Of a stretch of DNA of 64,000 nt, positions 8,555-19,260 are shown piece after piece. The translations under genes were made by a program, and so were the position numbers. The notes under the pieces were generated by a model. The model saw nothing but the letters and a program-made list of their open reading frames with translations, made no database searches and was not told the DNA's origin. The stretch lies in the NCBI RefSeq assembly GCF_002878395.1, contig NC_061114.1, forward strand, positions 162,203,367 through 162,267,366, in the 5' to 3' direction. Position 1 is the first letter of the stretch. Each line of letters opens with the position of its first letter. This DNA comes from Capsicum annuum (Eukaryota; Streptophyta; Magnoliopsida; Solanales; Solanaceae).

Positions 8555-11245
8555 AAACTCATCATTCTAGCAAGTTTGGGGCTATGACATCAAATAGAAC
8601 CAATTCTTCATTCTGGATGTGCAACAACAAAGTCGAACATATCAAAACCTAGACTCGATTTTTTCACTTTGTAGCTTTAGTCCTTTTGTTTTCTACATTA
8701 TGATTTATATGTGTTAATGTCACGTTCTTACAACAAGAATAGTATAAACCAATATCTTTAAAAATTAATTTACGTACCTTTCGACATGATGCTTTAACAG
8801 CCTATCGGCAATCCATTTTGAATAGTCGTTAATCAACCGTGTTAGTTTTTTTGGAGCTTCATTCGAGATGTTGAACTCTTCAAATGGGTAATTCTTCCGT
8901 TCTCCCAAACTGTCAGGCTTAACTTTTTCTTTTTCTTTGAAAGCAGTTGATGGATTATCAACTGTGATATTATGCTCTTCAGTAGTGTCTTCTACTGAAA
9001 CATCCACCTGGAAAGCCAAAATTATCAATGCTAATTTCAGATATACAACAGATTGTTCATCTATTGTAATAAACGAGCCTTATATTGCAACAGATAGATC
9101 ATCTGTTGGGCCAAATTCGAACAGGTAAATCAGAGAAGTACGATAATTTTGAATAAATAATCCATTTTTTGCAACATAAGATTCATCTATTATAACAGAT
9201 AACGCATCTGATGCAATATATTAGACAACAGTTGCAACAGATGTATATATCTGTTTGATAATTTTCAACAGAGGTATCATCTGTTGAAATAGATATGAGC
9301 CTATTTGTTTGTTGGAATAGGTGATGTACATTCACCTTATTCGGCTCATGCTGCTCTCCTGTGGCCCTTGCACACTGAACATCGATGCAAGATAAAGACG
9401 AATGCATTATAATTTTGCTTTTTTCGATGCTTGATGATGCCTTCAAAGTATCTTTCCTTCTCCTCTTAGCCGCCTTGATCTCTAGTGGAGTGTATGAATA
9501 TGAAATCCTCTTTGATGGAATGACACCCCTCTTAGATGTCATTTCCTTTACAGAAGTAGTTAGTGCGTTAATAACATTAATCACTCTATCGTGTTTCACC
9601 TTGCAGTCTTGACATTTGCATGCCGAACATTCACTAGATATCGCAAAATCTGGAGAAAAATCTATACAACCAGTATGATCATAATCATAATGGCTTGTTG
9701 TTTCAAAAATGATAAGAGGAGCATCATTAGCCCCAACAGCAGCACGACTACCACTACCACTACGACTACCATCGTCAACAACAACAAGCTTACCCTCCAA
9801 AATTATTTTTCTTGTGATGGTTGTTGCTCCAAACAATTTCATTTATATTCCATCAACAACCTTAGGGTCTGGTAAAGTTTGCACAGATTGTAAAGTAAGA
9901 AAAAATGACATCTTCAACTCTTGGTTGGTCGAAACAAGCCGCGAATAGACAATCTAAAATAAATTGGTATACATATTAGAATGATGATGAAATCATTTAA
10001 AATAATCACTAATTAAAATAAAAACTTGATTAGAATTGGACTTACTGCTTCCTTGGGGGGATTGAAAAGATCAAGAAATTTTGTATTTTTATCGGTTTTG
10101 GCCAACAACCATCTCAGGATTCTTGGATAGGAAACTTTTTCCTGGTAGTTCACTTATTGTGTCAAATAAGAAATGACTTCAAATGCCCAAGCCTATAACA
10201 TAACTCTAATAAATCAAAAGTATTATTTAATAAAAAAAATGATGAATCATATCATGATAAAAGAAATATTTACCATGAAGGCCCATAGAATATTGGATAA
10301 TTACATGATAAAATCATATCATATAAGTTGATTGTCTTTGGCATCAACGGAGTCAACAAATATTGGATAATTATTTTTGAAGTGTTCATAACACCAAGGA
10401 TAGTTGTTAAATGCCTTAAGATCCTCGGAGAGATTTATTAAACCGGGACTTATGTTGTTGTTAACATCTCTCGCCCAAAGAATATTATGTACAAATCAAA
10501 CCAAGCACAATGATTGCTTGTGCTTCTTTGAGAGTCCTTTACCTTTCAACGCTTCTATCAATTTTTTATTTTTGAAACTTGAACCAATAATGGATACCAG
10601 GTCCTCACGATCACTCGACTTGCCTTTGCATTTTTTGAGTGTGCTGAGTATTTTTTTTTTGTCAGAGTAGGTATAACTTGAGAAGGAGAAGAAGGATAAC
10701 ATTTTAGTCCGGTAACTATGGCAAACTCCTTCCAACAAAAACAAACAGGTATGCAACAATAATTATCCACACCTCATCCATCTTGACTTTGTTTTCATAT
10801 AAAAACCTACGCTTGAGAAGATCATATACCATTTTCATCTAGAAACGAGCATTGTTATGCTTCGGTAAATTAAGATACTACCCAAAGCTGCTTTCCCTGA
10901 AATAAGCATCCAATTTTTGTTCTCGAAGTATTTTTCTGAAGGCTTCAAAAGATTTCTCATGGCTAACTTAACCACGAAATCACCCGTTAAATCTGTGGTA
11001 CCATCGCACTGCATTCTCACGGGATAACGATTAATGCTGAAGGTCTGGACCAACTCTTCAGCGGAAGGGCTATTAGCATTTGGATCATCTTCTTAGAGAC
11101 ATTCCTCTTCCCCGTGTTTATTATCTTCTGCTCCTGATTGAGATAACGCTTGTAAAGTAAGCTCGTAGAGTGGTGGATTTAGCCGAGCTACTACACTTGT
11201 TCCTTTACTTGGACTTAATTTGGTTTCTTTTCTTTTGGGAGCCAT
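8555..11245 (-). pseudogene. DUF1985 / Ulp1-family gene, broken and lacking the protease domain
   Basis: Minus-strand gene starting at ATG 11245 ([10 protein letters not shown]), homologous to the pepper Ulp1/DUF1985 proteins carried by MULEs. Order: DUF1985 region about 11050-10380 ([56 protein letters not shown]); linker 10180-10030 (RILRWLLAKTDKNTKFLDLF); Gly/Ser and Cys-rich segment 9842-9340 (CSACKCQDCKVKH; KRGVIPSKRIS; KAAKRRRKDT), the last resembling a nuclear localisation signal; exon 9007-8777 (VDVSVEDTTEEHNITV; LINDYSKWIADRLLKHH); and exon about 8690-8555 (MKNWFYLMS). Lesions: TAA/TGA stops near 11045-11100, at 10496 (TGG to TGA), about 10155 and at 9843. The catalytic His-Asp-Cys exons expected below 8555 are absent; the 178-bp repeats occupy that place. 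Introns are marked by good GT-AG sites (for example 9335 to 9007). Confidence 0.75.
9040..9310. repeat. TCTGTTGCAACAGAT-type array inside an intron of the Ulp-family gene
   Basis: Units such as CATCTGTTGAAATAGAT, GTTGCAACAGATGTATATAT and ATTGCAACAGATAGATC lie between the two exons that border at about 9336 and 9007. They create false Cys/Tyr-rich coding on the minus strand. Confidence 0.65.
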
Positions 11246-11339
11246 ATTATCTTAAATTAACAGGAACATAAAATAGATTATAATTGATTAATGCATCATT
11301 AAAAAGGGATAACAGTATATTTAATATGCACAACGGTAA
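11246..11339 (-). promoter_or_regulatory. Leader/upstream region of the DUF1985/Ulp gene
   Basis: AT-rich sequence directly upstream of the ATG at 11245. Without an obvious TATA box here, the true promoter may lie upstream of the repeat array, in the leader-like segment 12.24-12.6 kb, with the array inside a first intron. Confidence 0.25.
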
Positions 11340-11935
11340 AATAACAGTTCCAACAGACCACACATCTGTTGCACCAGGTATTTTATATAATGGAACATAT
11401 AACCAACCCGTTGCAACGGATGACTAAACCGTTGGAAACCATAAAAATAGATCACTAATTTGTTGCACCAGGTAGTTTATCTGTTGCAACATATAACTGA
11501 CCTATTGCAAAGATAAGTAAACTATTGAAAACCATAAAAATAGATCACTAATCTATTGCACCGGGTAGTTTATCTATTGCAACATATAACAAACCTATTG
11601 AATAGGATGAGTAATCTGTTGGAAACCATAAAACAGATCACCAATCTTTTGCACCAAGTATGATATCTGTTGCAACATATAACCAACCTGTTGCAACGAA
11701 TGAGTAATCCATTGGAAACCATACAAATATATCACTAATCTGTTGTACCAGATATGTTATCTGTTGCAACATATAACTGACCTATTGCAACGGATGAGTA
11801 ATATGTTGGAAACCATAAAAATAGATCATTAATCTGTTGCACCGGGTATGTTATCTGTCGCAACATATAACTGACCTATTGTAACAGATGAGTAAACCGT
11901 TGGAGACAATAAAAATAGATCATTGAACTGTTGAA
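11340..11935. repeat. Tandem repeat, about 94-bp unit, about 6 copies
   Basis: The marker ATAAAAATAG (or a variant) recurs at 11441, 11534, 11628, 11721, 11815 and 11909, spacings 93-94. Each unit contains a TGTTGCACCAGGTA-like box, then CTGTTGCAACATATAAC, then CCTATTGCAACGGATGAGTAA and TGGAAACC. It is thus a higher-order repeat of the same palindromic boxes. Confidence 0.9.
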
Positions 11936-12135
11936 ACATATCACTCATTTGTTGTAAAATGAGTTACCTATTGGATCAATATTATTTAGATTTCCTCCAA
12001 ATAGAAGAGTCATTTGTCGCGACAAATAAATGATCTGTTAGATTGTTTATCTGTTGCATCAGATGTCTTCATTTGTCACATCAGATGTTTCATCTGTCGC
12101 ATCAGATGTTTCATCTGTTGCAACACCATTTTTAT
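11936..12135 (+). repeat. 21-bp repeats in phase (SDVSSVA-type heptads)
   Basis: From about 12038 units such as GCATCAGATGTTTCATCTGTC repeat every 21 bp, so a plus-strand frame can read SDVSSVA repeats (open frame at 12054-12236). Immediately before (11936-12037) the same boxes occur with less regular spacing. Coding status is doubtful. Confidence 0.55.
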
Positions 12136-12239
12136 CAAGACAAACAATAAATCAATCCAACAATACCGATACATCACACACACATACACAGAACATCAAC
12201 TGTGAACAAAAATTACCAATAAATCTGAATCAATAGTAC

Positions 12240-12600
12240 GACAACAAGAAGAAGAAATGCCAGAAATTAGGATTTCATTCAGTCCACTTTTCAATACTAG
12301 AAGAGTAGTTGGCTCAAGTTCCTCTGTTTCTTCATAATTTTTTACCTATGAAAAAGAAAATGGGACGACGAAGAACTCGAAGCTGTTGTCGCCGGAGAAG
12401 TCTTCACGTCGATTGATAGTTGAAAGTAGAAAGTGAACTTGACCGACTATTTTTTGCCGGAGGTTGAAGTCGTCGGAGATTAAAGAGAGAATTTTGCAGA
12501 TCTGTTAGTTGGGAGAGAGTTGAAAGAAGCCGGAGAGAAAGAGGAGAGAGACTGGTTGATTTGGATTGAAGAGGGGTGTAGGTTGATTTGTATTTTTGAA
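12240..12600 (-). promoter_or_regulatory. Leader-like region upstream of the DUF1985/Ulp gene
   Basis: On the minus strand this is a CT-rich stretch with repeated CCGGC and CTCTC tracts, typical of a transcribed plant leader or first exon, and unlike the AT-rich flanks. No start codon with a long frame follows. A related purine/pyrimidine-skewed segment lies at 6700-6900. Confidence 0.3.
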
Positions 12601-13770
12601 AAGATTAGAAAGTTTTAAAAATATTAATCAAGTTCATAATTAACTTAATCAAGTTTTCTAATGATGTTTGACCCTTTAAGTTGATCAATGTCATCAATCC
12701 TTCATTCAAGACTTGAAAGACACCTTTCCTTCTATTTCCTCTGGTATCTTGACCATAGTTACATAATTCATGTGAAGGAAAAAGGGTACGCTCAAGTTTT
12801 CAACAATGACAATAACATATTCAGTATATATATTTTCATAAAGTAAAATCTCGGGTAAGTTTTCCTTTTTTTTTCTTTTACTTAATGTTCAATATTTATG
12901 CTCGATTATTTTAAATTTATATCAAGAAATTCTACTTTGGGGAGCAAAATATTCCCTAATAAAAGCGACTCTATATTCAGGATTGAATTCGAAACCTCTG
13001 ATTAAGAAAATTGAAGGAATACTTACCTTTAGTGGTGAACAAATCGAACTGAAAACCAAATCAACTTGCACGAGTCAAACCAAAAAAACAATTTTCGACT
13101 AATGATTTGGTTTGATTTTGAAAAAAAATAATTGACCATAATTGATTTTGTTTGATTTTAACTAAAAAAAAAAAATCAAACCAATCCGAACCAATCCGAC
13201 ATTATATTTATACAATTTTAAAAAAACTTACTGTAATTTATAAATATTTGTTAAACTTTTTCATTATCTTTATCTTTAAACATATTATTTCAAGTTTAAA
13301 CTTAGAATGGTGAATGATCCAATAAGTTTTATAACCCATAAATGTTAGTAACTCAAATAAAGTCCAAATCAATATTAACATTAACAAAGATATTCAATTA
13401 AAACACTAGAAATGATAATAGAAAAAATTATGCAAAATGTCCATTGAAATTTATTTTTACCAAAAACGTAACCCACTTTTTTTTTTTTTAACTTAAAATC
13501 GCCAACCGACCAAAGTTATTACTAGAAATGATCGGTCGGCCAATTGATACCAAAACTTTTGTAGGCGTCATTTACCTGATTGTTTGGCCATTTGGTCATT
13601 TTATTTTTAATTAGATTTTTTTATTCTGTGCTCTTTTAGAAAAAAAAAAATCGTTGTTTAATATTTTTTTTCGCACTTTTTTATAATTTTTTTCATTTTT
13701 TTTTGAAAGAAATGAATATTTATGTTGTCTTATTATTTTATGTTAATACTTTTATTTATTAAGGTCGAAA
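12601..13770. other. AT-rich intergenic sequence
   Basis: No feature was recognised apart from poly-A/T runs and a stretch at about 13040-13200 with AACCAAATC/GGTTTGATTT-type repeats (simple, low information). Confidence 0.4.
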
Positions 13771-13779
13771 CGCATGATA

Positions 13780-14200
13780 GTTAAACAAGTATCGATATCA
13801 ATACATTACATAATTATTTATATAATATCACTACACGATTATACGCCATTCGTACAATATCAGTACATTGCATACCTATTTATAAAATACCAATACACGT
13901 CTAAATACTATTTATATAATATTAATACATGCTTATACATCATTTATACAATGTCGACATGTTAGATAACTATTTATACATTATCGATACACTTTAATAC
14001 AATATCGATATATTACATATACACTACACAACTATTTGTACATCATATATACATGTTTATACATTATTTATATAATATTGATACTTTGCATATACACTAC
14101 ATAACTATTTATGTAATATCGATACATTACATATGCACCACATAACTATTTGTACATTCTATATACATGTTTATACATTATTTACACAATATTGATATAT
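13780..14200. repeat. AT-rich imperfect tandem repeat
   Basis: Segments ATACATGTTTATACATTAT, AATATCGATACATTACATA and ACACTACATAACTATTTGTA recur in order several times with about 40-70 bp spacing. The plus-strand frame at 13774-13965 (Tyr/Ile-rich) is only the repeat translated. Confidence 0.6.
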
Positions 14201-14392
14201 GAAAAAAAAAGGTTATTCGGAAAAAGTTGGAAAAAAGTCTTTTTTATAAAAAAAAAAAACACAACAAAAAAAAAACAACATAAAAGCTTTTTTTTATTAT
14301 TTTTTTTTAAGAAAGAACAACTGCTATAAAAAGAAAGGGAAAAGGAAAAAAATAGCCTGATATTTTAAAAGAATTTCAAAATAGCAATTATA

Positions 14393-14453
14393 GAGCCTTA
14401 ATTGTAACTTTTATTACAACAGTTTCAAAATTACAAAAAATAGCTATATGTAT
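14393..14453 (+). repeat. Left terminal inverted repeat (approximate) of the Ulp1 MULE
   Basis: Shares ordered blocks (CCTT, ATTACAA, AGTTTC, AAAATTACAA) with the reverse complement of 25918-25972, allowing gaps. Long degenerate TIRs are normal for MULEs. Confidence 0.4.
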
Positions 14454-15186
14454 TTTGTATTTGAGTAAAACTGTTGCTATTTAAATACATATACAATTAA
14501 AGATTCTGTTCCTAATTTAACTCCAATTTGTTTGAGTTTAATAAGGAAAAAATGATTCCTTAATTTAAGGCATATTTAATTTTACAGATTTCTTAACCTT
14601 TTAAAACTCTTTTTTAACCACAACCGCTAAATTACAGCATCTAATTCAAATTCAAAAACGATTTTCATAATTAGCTTCTCAATTCAAATCCAAAATACAG
14701 ATTCAAATTCAAAAACGTTTTCCTTCAAGTTTTTTTTGTTATGCTGATCAACTAATATTTTGAAGAGAAGATTAAAAATACAACGGTGCAATTACAAGCA
14801 TTTATCATCAACTTAATTGTATTTGTGATTTTACTAATATAAAAGTGTGAAATTTGCTAAAGAAATTATAACAAATTTGTGTAGCAGTTGAAGGTCTCAA
14901 AAAATTTTAGATCGTAAATCAATTTTTTCAGTTATCAAAAAAAACTTGTTTAGGCAAATTTTCCGTTTTTCAATTTCAAATTTTACCCTTATTGTTCTGT
15001 CATTTGAAATTTGAGATGAAATTTTTAATCATTAAATTTGAATTTTAGTTTAGGATAACTAGTGTTATACTATTTTTTTTTTTTGAATCCTTTTTGCAGA
15101 ATTGTATAATCGAGTTAGTTGTTGTATATAGTACGTCTTTGAGATTTATTTAATTTTCACTGTTTTATAGTTTTTTGGAGATTGAC

Positions 15187-18007
15187 AATGGGAAGTATAG
15201 TTGTTCTTCTTAAACACTCTGGTAGATGGACATATGAACAACAATATGAAGATTACATCAATGATGCAATATTATTGAGTATAAACGCTACGTATAACCA
15301 ACTGTACACACTACTGGCTTCTCACATTGAAGTAGATTTGACCTACAAATGCATTCAAATTAAGTATCAATTAACAGATATTGGAGGTCAAATATGTATA
15401 CGTAATGACATGGGTTTGAAGGTATATATTATGCAGAAAAAAGAATTAAAGGATATGAGTATTTTGCCGTAGTATGTAAGTGTTTCAGACAAGAATACTT
15501 TCAGCACATTGGTAAGTTCATCATTGTGTAATGTCGAAAGTGTATAGATGCCTGTCAGTGCGAGTAACATGGTAAATATAAATATTGAAAGAACAAATAT
15601 TGAAAGAGCATTGATTGTTCCTACTTCAGAAGAATGTTTGGATGTATTTGAAATGGATACAACTAGAGTTATTATCTTGAACCCACATCACAAACATATT
15701 TAGATTGAACAAGTTTATATCCCAAAAAGTGTATTCAAATCGGTGATGGAGGATTATACAATTCGGGAGAAGTTTCAATCACTATCTATAAGATCTAGTA
15801 AGATCTGATAAGTATATTTTGCATTTAATTTTTTATTTTTGTAATGTTTGTTAATTGTATTTGAGCATATGTATTTACTTTTATTTGCACTTATACATTG
15901 TTGTGCAGATCTAGAAATTATGAATTTTTATTTCGTGCATCTGCTATCGGAGAATCTGAATTTACTGTAAGAGAATTTTTAGCAGAACATACCTATCCGA
16001 TCAAAGATAAGATTTATCCTAAATTGCATGCTACTAGTAAGTTGATTGGTGGTATAGTCAAGCAAAAATTTAAAAGCCACAAGCGAAAATACAGCCCGAC
16101 TAATATCAAAAGTGATATGAAGGAAGACATGGCTATGGATTTAACATATATTATGTGTTGGCGATCCAAGGAACAATCACTTGAAGATTTAAGAGGGAAA
16201 CCATCAGCATCATATGGGAAACTACCTGCATACGTACATGTGTTGAACACTAGTTATCCAGGTTCACATATAAGAATGAAAAAGAACGAAGACAATGAGT
16301 TTTTATATATATTTGTAGCACTAACTTCATTCATTCAAGGGTTTGATCATTGCAGACATGTTATAGTTGTTGATGCAACTCATCTCAAAGAACTGTATAC
16401 TGGCACTTTCGTAGCTGCATGTATCATGGATGGAGCCAGTAAGATATACTTGATATGTATTTGGATTCAAATATATTTTCAGTTGTATGTATTTATAATA
16501 TACATATGTATTATATTTATGTGGTCAGTGGCAGTGATAGATGTTGTCAGCTATATGTATTTCAAATTTACATATGCATTAGTTTTATTTGTGCACTGAA
16601 AGTTTAATCTCTTTCCAGCTATATTTATTTGTAATATCCATGTGCATTATTTGATGTGTAAATGATCATTATGTTTATATGTATTTTTTCAACATTCAGG
16701 ACATATATTTTTTTTGGTCAATGGTATACTTGATTCTGAAAATGATGCATCTTGGACTTGGTTCTTTGAGAATTTGAAGAAAGCATACGGTGAAAGAAAA
16801 AATATGTGTGTGGTTTCTGATCGTAATGCAAACATCATAAAAGCTGTCAGTGACATATACAATAATGTACCACATTATGCATGTATGTGACATTTATGGA
16901 GAAATGTGAAAAAAAATCATAAATCACATGATGCATTATCAGATGTCTTCTATATCATGAAAAAATCATATTTGAAGACTGAATTTCACAAGTTAATGAA
17001 GAAAGTGGAGGCAATTGATGTTAGAGTGAAGAATTACTTGGAATTGACCGGTTATGATAAGTGGGCAAGATCATATGCATCCGTTCATAGAAGATGGACA
17101 TTGACATTAAATATTATTGAGTCCATTAATGTTGCACTGGTATCAGCTAGAGAACTATCAATATATGATTTTCTAGAGGAAATTAGATTGATGTTTGATA
17201 GATGGAACTATGAAAACAGACAGCAGGCATTGTATACTTTTACGGATCTTATTGGTAAATTTTAAAAAATTCTACAATAGAATAAAGTTGAGTGTACACG
17301 TATAAAGGAATGGTGAAATTTATGTAATCATGTTATACATATAATTTTTTTTTCATTTGTTGTATGAATTATATGTTCATATATAGATAAGAAATTAAAG
17401 AAAATATGTTGTGTAGTAAAAATACATATGCATGACAGACATATACATATTCAGACTTGCAAAAATATACATATGTTGATAGGAAAAATTACATTTGTCA
17501 AACTGTATCTATTAGAACGGTCAAATTTATTTTTATTTTACTAATTAGTTTTGTTTTAATAATTTCAGGTTATACCTGTATCAGAGTATGTCTATACAGT
17601 CCATGATAAGGAGAAATATTTTATTGTTTGTCTTAAGGAGAAAAAATATTCTTGCAATGCATTTCAGTTAGATGAAATACCGTGTGTTCATACTTATGCA
17701 GTTCTTGATAGCAAAAATTTTAAGAAGGGATCATATTGCTCTGATCTATACAAGCCAAAAACCATCGTGAGAATATATTATCTTTCAGTTTATTCTCTAC
17801 CACACAAAGATGACTGGATAATTCCAAAGAAAATAATGGAGGAGATAGTTTTTTTTTCCTAAAATACAAGCAATCCTTGGAAGACCACCAAAGAAGGATT
17901 GTGGTAAATCAGGAAGAGATATCTTTGAAAACAAGAACAAAAATTATTGTAGTTCATATGGCTGCAAAGATCACAATAAGCGTTCATGTAGAAAATACAA
18001 CAAATGA
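15187..18007 (+). pseudogene. MuDR-type (MULE) transposase
   Basis: The start ATG is at 15187 or 15190. Order: an N-terminal PB1-like/plant-MuDR region (15187-15800, read through stops at about 15470, 15547 and 15701; ends near REKFQSLSIRS); an intron; then an exon from about 15909 with the MuDR DNA-binding/early transposase part (EFTVREFLAEHTYP) and the DDE core. The three acidic residues of the core are present: Asp in VVDATHLK (16372), Asp in VVSDRNANII (16819) and Glu in IIESIN (17119). A SWIM zinc finger lies at about 17650-17710 (KKYSCNAFQLDEIPCVHTYA, CxnCxH), then a C-terminal CCHC-like knuckle (YGCKDHNKRSC) ending near 18007. Broken by TGA at 16888 (CGA to TGA in the M-H-L-W-R region), a stop at about 17263 and frameshifts. 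Introns look like GT-AG. Would cut and paste the element; not functional as it stands. Confidence 0.85.
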
Positions 18008-18009
18008 TA

Positions 18010-18318
18010 AGTTTTCAGATGTATTTAGTCAACAAAATAATTACTGAATTTTTTCTCTGAGAATAATGTGATTCTAAAATTTGAGCTTGTTACTAAATTT
18101 GTTTTTGAGCTTTTATAATTTTAATCTTACTTTTACTTTACTGAACTTGTTTTATTTAAATTATTATGAATATATATGTATTTACTGGACAAATAATTAT
18201 AAATATACATATTAATTTTTTTTTATATATTCATCATTATGATTAAAAAACATATGTATTTAACTGAATAGTATATTTACATATGATTTGCAAAAAAAAT
18301 ACTCATTCAATAAATGTG

Positions 18319-18380
<62 letters not shown>

Positions 18381-18930
18381 TTATCTATATATTCATACTA
18401 TTTAAATACATATACGTTACATAAAAATATATGTAAAAAGGAATGAAGATATGTATTATTCATACATACGAATCATAAATTTATATGAAGTTGTGCAGAA
18501 CAATACAATAGATAAGTATTGTTCAAAATAAATATGTAAATTTGTTAAAAATTACAGTTCTACATGTGTGTTATGTATTATTGCTAGATATAGAAAAATA
18601 ATTGAAAAATGTACATGCATTAATCATAAATACATATGGTAACTTGAAAGAATATGTAAAGAAATAAATATATAGAACGTTAAACTGAAATGTATGTGTA
18701 GAACATAAATACATATATAGAACATTAAAATGTAATGAATATGTAAACTAACCACGAAAATATTTTGTTTTAACATATTAAAGATCAATAATTAAAATAT
18801 AACAACAAAGAAATCATAGCATATCATCTTTGAATATTAAAGTCGCTAATGAGAGTTAAGAAATATTCAAAAAATTATTTCTCCAGAAAATGTTAATTGT
18901 TATAAACTACAGCAAAATAAAAATACACAT
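18010..18930. other. Gap between the convergent MULE genes
   Basis: AT-rich with many ATACATATG-type words; it presumably holds the 3' ends of both genes. No terminator signal can be assigned. Confidence 0.4.
18331..18376. repeat. (TA)n microsatellite
   Basis: About 45 bp of uninterrupted TA, preceded by TGTG/TCTA repeats, in the gap between the convergent transposase and Ulp1 genes. Confidence 0.95.
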
Positions 18931-18933
18931 TAA

Positions 18934-19229
18934 ATTTCATGCACTTCAGTGTCTTCTGTTATCCCAATATTGTGAGTAGGCTTCATTGGTGCTTCATCAT
19001 CACTTTGTGCCTTTGCTTCTTCTTTCCTCATATCATAATCCCACAAAATTGATGCATATTTCGTACGTATAAGATCTGGGTCAAAATCAATAGGTGGAAC
19101 AGGACCACCAAAAGTAAGACACTCAGCATATGTCACCATATACACTCAGCATATGTCACCATATATAAACCACAATCCCTACAAATACATATATAAATAA
19201 GTAAGAATCTATTATAAAATTAATATATT

Positions 19230-19260
<31 letters not shown>

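Noticed and set aside
9385..9948. Three overlapping plus-strand frames
   Set aside because: They are antisense to the Cys-rich, Gly/Ser-rich exon of the minus-strand Ulp-family gene.
2560..12135. CRISPR-like array of short palindromic repeats
   Set aside because: The spacing is 21 bp with no unique spacers, the repeats are diverged, and the context (introns, plant transposons) is eukaryotic nuclear.
13774..13965. Tyr/Ile-rich frame
   Set aside because: Translation of an AT-rich tandem repeat.
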